Source: Micromonospora chersina (GTDB lineage: Bacteria > Actinomycetota > Actinomycetes > Mycobacteriales > Micromonosporaceae). From it: DNA of 64,000 nucleotides. Numbering within the stretch: position 1 is the first letter of the stretch; each line of letters starts with the position of its first letter. The translations under genes and the position numbers were made by a program. The notes beneath the pieces were generated by a model that was given only the letters and a program-made list of their open reading frames with translations, had not been told where the DNA came from and ran no database searches. The stretch lies in the NCBI RefSeq assembly GCF_900091475.1, contig NZ_FMIB01000002.1, positions 3,472,001 to 3,536,000 on the forward strand. The letters run 5' to 3'. Positions 19,244 through 30,385 of the stretch are shown here, one piece after another.

Positions 19244-19884
19244 GTCGAATTCTCGATCACTAGAGATGGATGGATCATCGGGGAGAACAGCAGACAGCCT
19301 AGACCTCCGGCGGTGACGCTGCGCAACATCTTTCGCGTAGCGGTCGGACCGCGCAGCGTCACGAATGCCCTGGTGGGAGGGCCCGAATATCTGCGGGACA
19401 GCAGGTAGATCGCGGTCGAACGCCGTCATCTGCCCCACACCTCCTACAACGCGTAACCGATTCATCGGTCACCAAATCCCCGGTCGTCGTTCCGAATTGT
19501 CGCATTAGTCGTGGCAATTAACTGCCGCTCGGACAATTCGCGACAACCGTCGGCTGTCGAGCGACTCCCGACGGTGACATGCCGGTCCCGAGTGCGACCG
19601 CACAGGCTGTCCGTCCGGTTCACCCCGACCGGGTTACCCGCATTCCCGATCCGCACACGCGCGCCGGCTCCGGCCACGCTGCCCGACGGACCCGGGAGCG
19701 GCGCCCGGGCGGCGGCGCCCGGGGAGGATCCGCACCGAGCCGTCACCGCCCCCGCCGCGTGCGGGGAGACCATCGACTGTACGCCGCCCCGCGCCGAACG
19801 CCCAGGTCAGCGCCGGGTCGGGAACGCGACGGCGGCCCGCGCCGGACACCACGCGGGTGCCGGCGGGGCCGCCGTCGGGTCGAC
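19244..19884. other. Intergenic region upstream of amidohydrolase
   Basis: No convincing gene in 641 bases. It holds a perfect 12-bp inverted repeat, GTGACGCTGCGC (19313-19324) and GCGCAGCGTCAC (19351-19362), in the amidohydrolase 5' leader. Around 19440-19620 is a stretch clearly lower in GC than the surroundings, the likely promoter zone. No good -35/-10 pair could be fixed. From 19640 to 19884, after the mutase stop, I see nothing. Confidence 0.5.
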
Positions 19885-21468
<1,584 letters not shown>

Positions 21469-21671
21469 TACCGGATGGTAGGACGCGGTCGCCGTTCGTT
21501 GGGTGAGGGATACCGCACACCGCGACGGCGGCATCGACCGGAGGTGAGTAGCTGGCCACATACCGTCGAGTAGGTAAACGTCCGCCGCGTCGGGTTTCGC
21601 ATCGGGCGTCGGAACCAGCAAGATAGGGGGGTTGTGTCCCAGCCCCCTCGATATCCCCCGGTGGCTTTTCT

Positions 21672-23708
21672 GTGACTCAGATCCCGACGTGGAGCGGCGG
21701 ACCGGCCAGTCCCCCCACTGGACGCGCAGCACCCGGCACCACCATCGGTGACCGCTACTCGCTGCGCTCGCCCGTGGGCAACGGCGGCATGGGCACGGTG
21801 TGGCGTGCCACAGACACCCTGCTGCGGCGCGACGTGGCGGTGAAGGAGGTCGTCCTCCCGCCGGGGCTCGCGCCCAGCGACCGCGACGCGATGTACGAAC
21901 GGACCCTCCGCGAGGCCCGCGCCGCCGCGGCGATCCAGCACCCCGCCGTCGTCCAGGTGTACGACGTGGTCACCGAGGGTGGCCGCCCGTGGATCGTCAT
22001 GGAGCTGCTGGACGCGCGCAGCCTGGCCGACATGGTGATCGAGGACGGGCCCGTCGCGCCCCGCGCCGTCGCCAAGATCGGCATCGCCCTGCTCGGCGCG
22101 CTGGAGGTGGCGCACGCCATCGGCGTGCTGCACCGCGACGTGAAGCCGGCGAACGTGCTCATCTGCTCCGACGGCCGGTGCGTGCTGACCGACTTCGGCG
22201 TGGCCCGGATGCCCACCGACGTGCAGCTCACCACGCCCGGCATGGTGCTCGGCTCGCCGCACTTCATCTCTCCCGAGCGGGCCATGGGCCAGGACTTCGG
22301 CCCGCCCAGCGACCTCTTCTCGCTCGGCGTGACGCTCTACACCGCGGTGGAGGGGCGTCCCCCGTTCGACAAGGGCGACCCCATCGAGACCATGCACGCG
22401 GTCGTCGAGGACCCGCCGGCCACCCCGCAGCGCAGCGGCCCGCTGACCCGGGTGCTGATGGGCCTGCTGGAGAAGGACCCGGCCCGCCGGCTGGACGTGC
22501 ACACCGCCCGGGGCATGCTCCGCGAGCTGCTCGCCGGCCCGCTGACCAGCACCGCCACCGCGGTCAACTCGGTGACCGACCCGTACGCCGTGGTGCCCGT
22601 GCAGCGGCCGTCGACGCCGCCGCCCGCCATCGAGCCGAAGCCGACCGGGCAGATCGGCGGCCCGGCGATGATCGCCCCCGGCGAGTCGCTCACCGACCGG
22701 CTCGCCGCCCTGCGTCGCGGCGAGCGTCCCGGCGCCACGCCGGCGGTGGGTGGCGCCGCGCTCGACGAGACCAGCGCCGACGCGCTGGCCGGCCCGCTGC
22801 ACACCCCGACCGGGGCGATGTCCGGGCCGAACGCGGCACCGGAGGCCACCCAGCGCATCTCGCCGGACGCCACCCAGCGGCTCGGCCACACCGCCGCGCC
22901 CGACGCCACCCAGCGGGTGCCCGCCGGGCGTCCGGACACCACCCAGCCGGTCTACGGCCGCGGCGCCGACACCACCCAGCCGGTGTACGGCGGCAACCAG
23001 TGGTCGGTGCCGGGCACCGGCCAGCCCTGGACGGCGGCCCCGGCCGGGCCGCCCACCGACGGCGGCACGCTCGGCCGCGCCAAGGGCGTCGGCGGCCAGC
23101 TCGTCGGCCGCGTGAAGGGCTGGCCGCGCAAGGTCCAGCTCGCCGTAGCCGGTGGGGTGGCCGTGCTGCTCCTGGTCAGCGTGATCGCGCTGACCAGCGG
23201 CGGCGACGACACGCCCCCGCCGATCGTGGGCGCGCTGCCCTCGTCGTCCGCGGAGGCCCCGCCCGTGGAGATGCAGGAGCAGTCCGTCAAGGGCATCACC
23301 CTCCAGGTGCCGAAGGGCTGGGACCGCAAGACCGGCGGCCTCTTCGTCGACTACGTCGACCCGAACACCGAGGGCCGCAAGGTCCGCATCCTCGCCGAGG
23401 ACTGGGGCGGGACCTCGGTCAGCTGGGCCGAGTTCGCCTCCCGCAACCTGCGGGACAAGAGCAAGTCGTGCGCCAAGCCCTACGAGCAGCTGGCTATGAG
23501 CGAGCCGACGTTGGCCGGCAAGCCGGCGGCGGAGTTCGAGTACACCTGCGGCGACGGCGAAGCGAAGCGGCACGGCATGTGGCGTGGCGTGGTGCAGAAC
23601 GGAAAGGTCTACTCGTTCTACCTGACCGCGAACGAGGCCGACTTCGCCGAGAGCAAGCCGATCTTCGAGGCGATGGCCCGCTCGTTCCAGCTCACCGGTA
23701 ACAACTGA
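21672..23708 (+). CDS. PknB-type membrane Ser/Thr protein kinase
   Basis: A 678-residue kinase. The catalytic domain (about 28-290) has a glycine loop NGGMGTVW, Lys in DVAVKEV, catalytic loop [10 protein letters not shown] and DFG in [10 protein letters not shown] linker of about 200 residues holds repeated Asp-Ala-Thr-Gln-Arg and Asp-Thr-Thr-Gln-Pro units (about 390-440). One transmembrane helix (about 487-507) leads to an external domain of about 150 residues with two Cys. No PASTA repeats, so it is not PknB itself. GTG start at 21672. Phosphorylation targets and the external signal are unknown. Confidence 0.92.
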   Translation: MTQIPTWSGGPASPPTGRAAPGTTIGDRYSLRSPVGNGGMGTVWRATDTLLRRDVAVKEVVLPPGLAPSDRDAMYERTLREARAAAAIQHPAVVQVYDVVTEGGRPWIVMELLDARSLADMVIEDGPVAPRAVAKIGIALLGALEVAHAIGVLHRDVKPANVLICSDGRCVLTDFGVARMPTDVQLTTPGMVLGSPHFISPERAMGQDFGPPSDLFSLGVTLYTAVEGRPPFDKGDPIETMHAVVEDPPATPQRSGPLTRVLMGLLEKDPARRLDVHTARGMLRELLAGPLTSTATAVNSVTDPYAVVPVQRPSTPPPAIEPKPTGQIGGPAMIAPGESLTDRLAALRRGERPGATPAVGGAALDETSADALAGPLHTPTGAMSGPNAAPEATQRISPDATQRLGHTAAPDATQRVPAGRPDTTQPVYGRGADTTQPVYGGNQWSVPGTGQPWTAAPAGPPTDGGTLGRAKGVGGQLVGRVKGWPRKVQLAVAGGVAVLLLVSVIALTSGGDDTPPPIVGALPSSSAEAPPVEMQEQSVKGITLQVPKGWDRKTGGLFVDYVDPNTEGRKVRILAEDWGGTSVSWAEFASRNLRDKSKSCAKPYEQLAMSEPTLAGKPAAEFEYTCGDGEAKRHGMWRGVVQNGKVYSFYLTANEADFAESKPIFEAMARSFQLTGNN

Positions 23709-23758
23709 AGTCGAGGCCGACGGCCGGTGGTGATCCGTCGCCGTGCTTTCATGAGGCA

Positions 23759-25423
23759 ATGGCGGCGGAAACCACTGACCTTGACGACCTTCGCGCCCGG
23801 GCCGAGCGCTGGCTCGACGACGACCCGGACCCGGCCGACCGCGACGAGCTGCGCGCCGTCCTCGCCGGGCTGCCGGGCAGCGCACCGGAGCTGGCCGACC
23901 GGTTCGCCGGCCCGCTGACCTTCGGCACCGCCGGGCTGCGCGGCCCGCTGCGGGCCGGCCCGAACGGGATGAACCTCGCGGTGGTCACCCAGGCCGCCGC
24001 CGGGCTGGTCGGTTGGCTCGCCGCACAGGGTGGCGAGGGCCCGCTGGTGATCGGGTACGACGCCCGGCGCGGCTCGCGGGCCTTCGCCGAGCGCACCGCC
24101 CAGGTGGCCACCGGCGCGGGCCGCCCGGCCCTGCTGCTGCCCCGCCCGCTGCCCACCCCGGTGCTGGCCTTCGCGGTGCGGCACCTCGGCGCGGTGGCCG
24201 GTGTGATGGTGACCGCCAGCCACAACCCGCCGCAGGACAACGGCTACAAGGTCTACCTGGGTGCGCAGCTCGGCGGTGAGCTGGGCGCGGGCGCGCAGAT
24301 CGTGCCGCCGGCCGACGCCGGCATCGAGGCCGCCATCCGGGCCGTCGGCCCCCTCGCCGCGGTACCGCTCGGCCCGCCCGGCCAGGTCCTCGGCGACGAC
24401 CTGGTCGCCGGCTACGTGGAGCGGGCCGCCGCGGTGGTCGACCCGGCCGGCCCGCGGGATTTGAAGGTGGCGTACACGCCGCTGCACGGTGTGGGCGCCG
24501 CGGTGCTGACCGCCGCGTTCGCCCGGGCCGGTTTCCCGACGCCCGGCGTGGTCCCCGAGCAGGCCGAGCCCGACCCGGCCTTCCCGACGGTCAGCTTCCC
24601 CAACCCGGAGGAGCCGGGCGCGGTGGACAAGCTGGTGGCGCTGGCCGGCAGCACCGGCGCGGACATCGCCATCGCCAACGACCCGGACGCGGACCGGTGC
24701 GCCGTGGCCGTGCCGGCGGACGGCACCTGGCGGATGCTGCGCGGGGACGAGGTGGGCGCGCTGCTCGCCGACCACCTCATGCGGCGCGGCGTGACCGGCC
24801 TCTACGCCACCACGATCGTCTCCTCGACCCTGCTCCGGGCCATGGCCGCGGCCCGGGGCGTGCCCTACGACGAGACGCTTACCGGGTTCAAGTGGATCGT
24901 CCGGGCCGGGGGCGGCCGGGAGCCGCTGGTCTTCGGCTACGAGGAGGCGCTCGGCTACTGCGTCGCGCCGGAGCACGTGCGGGACAAGGACGGCATCACC
25001 GCGGCGCTGACCGTTGCCGAGCTGGCCGCCGTCCTCAAGGCCGAGGGCCGGACGCTCACCGACCGGCTGGACGACCTGGCCGCCGAGTTCGGCGTGCACC
25101 ACACCGACCAGCTCTCCGTCCGGGTGGAGGACCTGCGGGTCATCGCGGACGGCATGGCCCGGATCCGCGCCGCCACCCCGACCGCGCTGCTCGGCCACCC
25201 GGTCACCGAGGTGTCCGACCTGCTCCCCGAGTCCGACGTGGTGATCCTGCGCACCGACGCCGCCCGGGTGGTGATCCGCCCCTCCGGCACCGAGCCGAAG
25301 CTCAAGGCGTACCTGGAGGTGGTGGAACCGGTGACCGACGGCGATGTCCCGTCGGCCCGCCGCCGCGCCCACGCCCTGGTGACGGAACTCCGGGGTGAGA
25401 TCGCCGCCGCCCTAGGCCTCTGA
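23759..25423 (+). CDS. Phospho-sugar mutase (phosphoglucomutase/phosphomannomutase family)
   Basis: A 554-residue alpha-D-phosphohexomutase. The phosphoserine loop is TASHNPPQDNGYKVY near residue 155, the metal loop is DPDADRCAV near residue 310, the sugar-binding loop is GYEEALGY near 390, and the phosphate-binding loop is RPSGTEPKLK near the end. The order matches the PMM/PGM group that also includes phosphopentomutases; a role with the nearby deoxynucleoside genes is possible but glucose/mannose phosphates are the default. ATG at 23759. Ends at a repeat-rich bidirectional terminator shared with the GPP34 gene. Confidence 0.9.
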   Translation: MAAETTDLDDLRARAERWLDDDPDPADRDELRAVLAGLPGSAPELADRFAGPLTFGTAGLRGPLRAGPNGMNLAVVTQAAAGLVGWLAAQGGEGPLVIGYDARRGSRAFAERTAQVATGAGRPALLLPRPLPTPVLAFAVRHLGAVAGVMVTASHNPPQDNGYKVYLGAQLGGELGAGAQIVPPADAGIEAAIRAVGPLAAVPLGPPGQVLGDDLVAGYVERAAAVVDPAGPRDLKVAYTPLHGVGAAVLTAAFARAGFPTPGVVPEQAEPDPAFPTVSFPNPEEPGAVDKLVALAGSTGADIAIANDPDADRCAVAVPADGTWRMLRGDEVGALLADHLMRRGVTGLYATTIVSSTLLRAMAAARGVPYDETLTGFKWIVRAGGGREPLVFGYEEALGYCVAPEHVRDKDGITAALTVAELAAVLKAEGRTLTDRLDDLAAEFGVHHTDQLSVRVEDLRVIADGMARIRAATPTALLGHPVTEVSDLLPESDVVILRTDAARVVIRPSGTEPKLKAYLEVVEPVTDGDVPSARRRAHALVTELRGEIAAALGL

Positions 25424-25432
25424 CCAGCCGTA

Positions 25433-25506
25433 AGCAGGGGCCCCTTCTTAACGCCGAGTGTTAAGAAGGGGCCCCTGCTCTACCGGAGGCGTTAAGAAGG
25501 GGCCCT
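25433..25506. repeat. Three-copy intergenic repeat acting as bidirectional terminator
   Basis: A perfect 20-bp inverted repeat, AGCAGGGGCCCCTTCTTAAC (25433-25452) and its complement (25460-25479), with a 7-base loop, followed by a third copy GTTAAGAAGGGGCCCT at 25491-25506. It fills the gap between two convergent genes. The stem can terminate both transcripts. I recall this sequence as a dispersed intergenic repeat of Micromonospora genomes; that part is memory, not shown here, and no other copy was seen in the window. Confidence 0.75.
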
Positions 25507-25509
25507 TCC

Positions 25510-26187
25510 TTAAGGGCGCTTGCCCAGGGCGGCGTCCACCGCTTCCGCCAGGGCGGCTATCACCAGGCTCACCGAGGGGCGGACGACGCTGTCGTCCAGG
25601 CTCACCGTGCCGGAGAAGCCGGCGCCGCTGGCGATCTCCTCCAGGCGCTTTCCCGCCTCGTCGGCCGCCGTGCCGGTCAGGCCCAGCGCCGGCTCCATCC
25701 GCAGCACCGCGACAAGGGTGGCGAGCGCGGCGGTCCGCTCGTCGGGGACCTGCCCGACGGTCAGCGCGTCGGCCAGCCGCTGCCGGATGTCGGCCTCCAC
25801 CGAGGCGTCCGCGACCGGGTAGCGGTGCACGTGGATGAAGCCCAGCTCCGTCTCGTCGACGTCCCGCACCACGCCCCGGCCGCAGAGGTCGCCGAGGATC
25901 CGGTCCCGCAGGCCGTGCCGCAGCCGCTGCACCCACGAGGACGGGGTGTGCGGTGTGTCGGCGGCGATCCGGGCGAGGACGTCGTCGGCGATCGGCTCGC
26001 CCGTCGGCGTCGGGTCGAGCACCGTGAGGTTCCCGTCGGCGTACGCGATCCGCCCGGCCAGGGCCAGCTCGACAAGCACCGCGGCGGCCATGCCGAGGTC
26101 CAGGCTGATCCGCGGCATGGTGGCCTTGCCGGTTTCGTCGTCATAAGCGAGGAGCAGCAGCTCTTCGGCGAGCGCAACACCAGTCAT
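25510..26187 (-). CDS. GOLPH3/VPS74 (GPP34) family protein
   Basis: A 225-residue helical protein of the GPP34 family. Diagnostic stretches are LAEELLLLAYDDETGK at the N-terminus, LDLGMAAAVLVELALAGRI, and the LRDRILGDLCGRGVVR segment. Eukaryotic members bind phosphatidylinositol 4-phosphate at Golgi membranes; bacterial members are common in actinomycetes and have no settled role. ATG at 26187 is chosen because the conserved domain starts there; an upstream in-frame start adds 10 residues. Convergent with the phosphohexomutase. Confidence 0.82.
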   Translation of the reverse strand: MTGVALAEELLLLAYDDETGKATMPRISLDLGMAAAVLVELALAGRIAYADGNLTVLDPTPTGEPIADDVLARIAADTPHTPSSWVQRLRHGLRDRILGDLCGRGVVRDVDETELGFIHVHRYPVADASVEADIRQRLADALTVGQVPDERTAALATLVAVLRMEPALGLTGTAADEAGKRLEEIASGAGFSGTVSLDDSVVRPSVSLVIAALAEAVDAALGKRP

Positions 26188-26249
26188 GGCCGCAGACGCT
26201 AGCGGGTACGCGCACACCGCGCACGGACTCGCCGGACGACGGATCCGGG

Positions 26250-26276
26250 CGGCCCGCCGGCGCTGCCGGCGGGCCG
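26250..26276 (-). terminator. Stem-loop downstream of upp
   Basis: CGGCCCGCCGGC (26250-26261) pairs with GCCGGCGGGCCG (26265-26276), 12 bp, with a 3-base loop, immediately after the upp stop at 26287. No U-tract. Confidence 0.6.
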
Positions 26277-26286
26277 GTCCACGGGG

Positions 26287-26919
26287 TCAGAAGCGGGGCA
26301 TGCCGCCGAACTGGCGGTCCCCGGCGTCGCCGAGGCCCGGGACGATGAACATCCGGTCGTTGAGGCCCTCGTCGATCGAGGCGGTGACCAGGCGCAACGG
26401 CAGCCCGGACCGCTCCAGCCGCTCGATGCCGGCCGGCGCGGCGAGCACGCAGAGCACCGTGATGTCGGTGCAGCCGCGGTCGGCGAGCAGCCGGCAGGAG
26501 TGCTCCAGCGAGCCGCCGGTGGCCAGCATCGGGTCGAGCACCAGCACCGGCAGGCCTCTCAGGTCCCGGGGCAGCGACTCCATGTACGCGCGCGGCTCGT
26601 ACGTCTCCTCGTCGCGGGCCAGGCCGACGAAGCCCATCGACGACTCGGGCAGGAGGCCGAGCGCGGCGTCGGCCATGCCGAGACCGGCCCGCAGCACCGG
26701 CACCAGCAGCGGCGGGTTCGCCAGCCGGGTGCCCTCGGTGGCGGTGACCGGGGTCTGGATCGAGTACTTCTCGACGGGGAACGAGCGCGCGGCCTCGTAC
26801 ACCAGCATGGTGGTGAGTTCGTGCAGCGCGGCCCGGAACGACGCGGAGTCGGTCCGGGCGTCCCGCATGGCGGTCAGCCGCGCCTGGGCGAGCGGGTGGT
26901 CAATGACGTGTACGTCCAC
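26287..26919 (-). CDS. upp: Uracil phosphoribosyltransferase
   Basis: A 210-residue type I phosphoribosyltransferase making UMP from uracil and PRPP. The PRPP-binding motif is [14 protein letters not shown] near residue 130, and the uracil-binding C-terminus [16 protein letters not shown] is characteristic. Length is normal (about 208-210). ATG at 26919. It faces away from deoC, so the pair may share a regulatory region, and it completes pyrimidine salvage together with deoA and cdd found elsewhere in the window. Confidence 0.95.
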   Translation of the reverse strand: MDVHVIDHPLAQARLTAMRDARTDSASFRAALHELTTMLVYEAARSFPVEKYSIQTPVTATEGTRLANPPLLVPVLRAGLGMADAALGLLPESSMGFVGLARDEETYEPRAYMESLPRDLRGLPVLVLDPMLATGGSLEHSCRLLADRGCTDITVLCVLAAPAGIERLERSGLPLRLVTASIDEGLNDRMFIVPGLGDAGDRQFGGMPRF

Positions 26920-27043
26920 GATCGCTCAACCTACCGGTCCCGGGGCGGGGACATCGCAGGTGCGGGCGGACCAGCGACGCCGCTCACGTGCGGGCGCCGC
27001 CGGCCGGGCCGGCGTGACCAAGATCACCCGACGCGCGGGTGCG

Positions 27044-27056
27044 TAGTATTCGGGGC
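27044..27056 (+). promoter_or_regulatory. Likely leaderless promoter -10 of deoC
   Basis: TAGTAT at 27044-27049 followed by seven bases and then the ATG of deoC at 27057, so the transcript probably begins at the start codon. No clear -35. The gap lacks a Shine-Dalgarno sequence. Confidence 0.5.
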
Positions 27057-28016
27057 ATGACGGCGACAGCGACGTCGGCCCGGTCGGAGCTCTCCGAGCT
27101 GGGACGATCCGAGACCGCTCTGCGGACCTTCCTGCACGGCCTGCCCGGCGTGGACCAGGTCGGCGCGGAGCAGCGGGCGGCACAGCTCGGCACCCGCTCC
27201 ATCAAGACCACCGCCAAGGCGGAGGCCATCGACCTGGCGATCCGGATGGTCGACCTGACCACCCTGGAAGGGGCCGACACCCCCGGCAAGGTGCGGGCGC
27301 TCGCCGCGAAGGCACTGCGCCCCGACCCGGCCGACCCGTCCTGCCCGCACGTCGGCGCGGTCTGCGTCTACCCGGCGATGGTCCCGTACGTGGCCGAGGT
27401 GCTGCGCGGGTCCGGCGTGCACCTGGCCAGCGTGGCGACCGCCTTCCCGTCCGGCCAGGCGCCGCTGGAGATCAAGCTCGCCGACACCCGGGCGGCCGTC
27501 GAGGCCGGCGCGGACGAGATCGACATGGTGATCAACCGGGGCGCCTTCCTGTCCGGCCGCTACAAGGAGGTCTACGACGAGATCGTGGCCACCAAGGAGG
27601 CCTGCGGGGACGCCCACCTCAAGGTGATCCTGGAGACCGGCGAGCTGGCCACCTACGACAACGTGCGCCGCGCCTCCTGGCTGGCCATGCTGGCCGGCGG
27701 CGACTTCATCAAGACCTCCACCGGCAAGGTCCCGGTCGCGGCCACCCCGCCGGTGACCCTCGTGATGCTGGAGGCGGTCCGCGACTTCCGCGCCGCCACC
27801 GGGCGGCAGGTCGGCGTGAAGCCGGCCGGCGGCATCAAGACCACCAAGGACGCGATCAAGTACCTGGTCATGGTCAACGAGACCGTCGGCCCCGACTGGC
27901 TGGACCCGGACTGGTTCCGGTTCGGCGCGTCGAGCCTCCTGAACGACCTGCTCATGCAGCGCACCAAGCTGACGACCGGCGTCTACGCCGGCCCCGACTA
28001 CTTCACCCTGGACTGA
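27057..28016 (+). CDS. deoC: Deoxyribose-phosphate aldolase
   Basis: A 319-residue class I aldolase that splits 2-deoxyribose 5-phosphate into glyceraldehyde 3-phosphate and acetaldehyde. The Schiff-base Lys lies in FIKTSTGK, with EIDMVINRG and KPAGGIKT further catalytic segments. The N-terminal 60 residues extend beyond the bacterial minimum of about 220, as in the longer DeoC class. ATG at 27057. It is followed within 5 bases by two aldehyde dehydrogenase genes, which suggests the acetaldehyde product is oxidised by a neighbouring enzyme. Confidence 0.94.
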   Translation: MTATATSARSELSELGRSETALRTFLHGLPGVDQVGAEQRAAQLGTRSIKTTAKAEAIDLAIRMVDLTTLEGADTPGKVRALAAKALRPDPADPSCPHVGAVCVYPAMVPYVAEVLRGSGVHLASVATAFPSGQAPLEIKLADTRAAVEAGADEIDMVINRGAFLSGRYKEVYDEIVATKEACGDAHLKVILETGELATYDNVRRASWLAMLAGGDFIKTSTGKVPVAATPPVTLVMLEAVRDFRAATGRQVGVKPAGGIKTTKDAIKYLVMVNETVGPDWLDPDWFRFGASSLLNDLLMQRTKLTTGVYAGPDYFTLD

Positions 28017-28021
28017 GCGCG

Positions 28022-29452
28022 ATGTTCGAATACGCACCCGCCCCCGAGTCGCGCTCGGTGGTGGACATCAAGCCCTCGTACGGGCTCTTCGTCGACGGCA
28101 AGTTCGTCGACCCGACCGACGGCGGCAGCTTCAAGTCGATCAACCCGGCCTCGGAGGAGGTGCTGGCCGAGATCGCCGAGGCCGGCAGCCAGGACGTCGA
28201 CCTCGCCGTCCGCGCCGCCCGCGAGGCGTACGAGAAGGTCTGGGGTCCGATGCCGGGCCGGGACCGGGCCAAGTACCTGTTCCGGATCGCCCGGATCATC
28301 CAGGAGCGCTCCCGCGAGCTGGCCGTGCTGGAGTCGCTGGACAACGGCAAGCCGATCAAGGAGTCGCGCGACGTCGACCTGCCCCTGGTCGCCGCCCACT
28401 TCTTCTACTACGCCGGCTGGGCGGACAAGCTGGAGCACGCCGGCTTCGGTCCGAACCCCCGGTCGCTCGGCGTGGCCGCACAGGTCATCCCGTGGAACTT
28501 CCCGCTGCTCATGCTGGCCTGGAAGATCGCGCCGGCACTGGCGGCCGGCAACACGGTCGTGCTCAAGCCGGCCGAGACCACCCCGCTGACCGCGCTGCTC
28601 TTCGCCGAGATCTGCCAGCAGGCCGACCTGCCGGCCGGCGTGGTCAACATCGTCACCGGCGCCGGCGAGACCGGCCGGGCGCTGGTCGAGCACCCGGGCG
28701 TGGACAAGGTCGCCTTCACCGGCTCCACCGAGGTGGGCAAGGCCATCGCCCGGGCCGTCGCCGGCACCCGCAAGAAGCTCACCCTGGAGCTGGGCGGCAA
28801 GGCCGCCAACATCGTCTTCGACGACGCCCCTGTCGACCAGGCCGTCGAGGGCATCGTCAACGGCATCTTCTTCAACCAGGGGCACGTCTGCTGCGCCGGC
28901 TCCCGGCTGCTGGTCCAGGAGTCGGTCGCCGACCGGGTGCTGGAGTCGCTGAAGCGCCGGATGGCGCAGCTCCGGGTCGGTGACCCGCTGGACAAGAACA
29001 CCGACATCGGCGCGATCAACTCGGCAGCGCAGCTGGCCCGGATCCGGGAGCTGTCGGAGGCCGGCGCCGCCGAGGGCGCCGAGCGCTGGTCGCCGCCGTG
29101 CGAGCTGCCGGACCGCGGCTTCTGGTTCGCGCCGACGATCTTCACCGGGGTCACCCAGGCGCACCGGATCGCCCGCGAGGAGATCTTCGGCCCGGTGCTG
29201 TCCGTGCTGACCTTCCGCACCCCGGCCGAGGCCGTGGAGAAGGCCAACAACACGCCGTACGGGCTGTCGGCCGGGATCTGGACCGACAAGGGCTCCCGGA
29301 TCCTGTGGATGGCCGACCGGCTGCGCGCCGGCGTGGTCTGGGCCAACACGTTCAACAAGTTCGACCCCACCTCGCCGTTCGGCGGCTACAAGGAGTCGGG
29401 CTACGGTCGCGAGGGCGGCCGGCACGGGCTGGAGGCGTACCTCAATGTCTGA
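28022..29452 (+). CDS. NAD(P)+-dependent aldehyde dehydrogenase
   Basis: A 476-residue ALDH-superfamily enzyme. NAD-binding GSTEVGK, catalytic Glu in LELGGKAANIV, and catalytic Cys in NQGHVCCAGSR are all present, and EIFGPVLSV and the ending SPFGGYKESGYGREGG are typical. ATG at 28022, 5 bases after the deoC stop. It plausibly oxidises the acetaldehyde released by DeoC to acetate; that substrate is inferred from position only. Overlaps the next gene by 8 bases. Confidence 0.9.
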   Translation: MFEYAPAPESRSVVDIKPSYGLFVDGKFVDPTDGGSFKSINPASEEVLAEIAEAGSQDVDLAVRAAREAYEKVWGPMPGRDRAKYLFRIARIIQERSRELAVLESLDNGKPIKESRDVDLPLVAAHFFYYAGWADKLEHAGFGPNPRSLGVAAQVIPWNFPLLMLAWKIAPALAAGNTVVLKPAETTPLTALLFAEICQQADLPAGVVNIVTGAGETGRALVEHPGVDKVAFTGSTEVGKAIARAVAGTRKKLTLELGGKAANIVFDDAPVDQAVEGIVNGIFFNQGHVCCAGSRLLVQESVADRVLESLKRRMAQLRVGDPLDKNTDIGAINSAAQLARIRELSEAGAAEGAERWSPPCELPDRGFWFAPTIFTGVTQAHRIAREEIFGPVLSVLTFRTPAEAVEKANNTPYGLSAGIWTDKGSRILWMADRLRAGVVWANTFNKFDPTSPFGGYKESGYGREGGRHGLEAYLNV

Positions 29453-30269
29453 GCGGGTCGCGGTACGCAAGACGTACAAGCTCTTCATCGGCGGGAAGTT
29501 CCCGCGCAGCGAGTCGGGACGGTCGTATCTCGTGCAGGACTCCAACGTGTCGCTGGCCTCCCGCAAGGACGCGCGGGACGCGGTGGTCGCCGCCCGGGCC
29601 GCCGTGAAGGGCTGGGCCGGGGCGACCGCGTACAACCGCGGTCAGATCCTCTACCGGGTCGCCGAGATGCTGGAGGGCCGGCGGGACCAGTTCGTCGCCC
29701 TCGGCGCCTCCGTCGACGAGGTCGACGCGGCCATCGACCGCTGGGTCTGGTACGCCGGCTGGGCCGACAAGCTCCCCCAGGTGTACGGCGGGGCGAACCC
29801 GGTGGCCGGGCCGTACTTCAACCTTTCCGCGCCGGAGCCGACCGGTGTGGTGGCCGTGGTGGCCCCGGAGTCGCCGGCGCTGCTCGGCCTGGTCAGCGTG
29901 ATCGCCCCGGCGATCGTCACGGGCAACACCGTGGTGGTGGCCGCCTCCCCGTCGGCGCCGCTCGCGGCGGTGACACTGGCCGAGGTGCTGGCCACCTCCG
30001 ACCTACCGGGCGGGGTGGTGAACATCCTCACCGGCCGGCTGTCGGAGACCGTGCCGACGCTGGCCGCGCACATGGACGTCAACGCCATCGACCTGACCGG
30101 CGTCGCCGACGCCGACCTGGCCGCCGAACTGGAGGTCAAGGCCGCGGAGAACCTGAAGCGGGTGCTCCGGCCGGCCCCGGCCGACCACGACTGGTCCGCC
30201 GACCCGGGCCTCGCCCGGATGACCACGCTCCTGGAGACCAAGACGGTCTGGCACCCGAAGGGCGTCTGA
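29445..30269 (+). CDS. Truncated aldehyde dehydrogenase-family protein lacking catalytic residues
   Basis: A 274-residue protein equal to the N-terminal, NAD-binding half of an ALDH (IGGKFPRSESGRSY, ALGASVDEVDAAIDRWVWYAGWADKL, then LLGLVSVIAPAIVTGNTVVV). Neither the ELGGK Glu nor any catalytic Cys is present, and the C-terminal half is missing without a visible frameshift; the frame is intact and stops cleanly before a terminator. Its ATG overlaps the preceding ALDH stop, so the pair is co-translated. It is likely a regulatory or structural partner of that enzyme rather than a decaying pseudogene, though decay cannot be excluded. Confidence 0.8.
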   Translation: MSERVAVRKTYKLFIGGKFPRSESGRSYLVQDSNVSLASRKDARDAVVAARAAVKGWAGATAYNRGQILYRVAEMLEGRRDQFVALGASVDEVDAAIDRWVWYAGWADKLPQVYGGANPVAGPYFNLSAPEPTGVVAVVAPESPALLGLVSVIAPAIVTGNTVVVAASPSAPLAAVTLAEVLATSDLPGGVVNILTGRLSETVPTLAAHMDVNAIDLTGVADADLAAELEVKAAENLKRVLRPAPADHDWSADPGLARMTTLLETKTVWHPKGV

Positions 30270-30283
30270 CCCAGCGCTCCCGC

Positions 30284-30321
30284 GCAGGAGTGGCCTCCGA
30301 TCCCCGGACGGCCACTCCTGC
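30284..30321 (+). terminator. Stem-loop after deoC-aldh operon
   Basis: GCAGGAGTGGCC (30284-30295) and GGCCACTCCTGC (30310-30321) form a perfect 12-bp stem with a 14-base loop, followed by CGTTTCC. Located 15 bases after the last stop of the deoC operon. Confidence 0.7.
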
Positions 30322-30385
30322 CGTTTCCGGGCCGGGCCGCCTCGCCCGGGCAGGTCGGGTGCGGGGTTGCCCTACCCTCCTGGGC

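Noticed and set aside
19462..19773. 103-codon minus-strand frame upstream of the amidohydrolase
   Set aside because: Mixed low-GC region, no ribosome site or conserved features.
25433..25506. CRISPR or IS remnant
   Set aside because: Only three copies, no transposase, no spacers of constant length; behaves as a terminator repeat.
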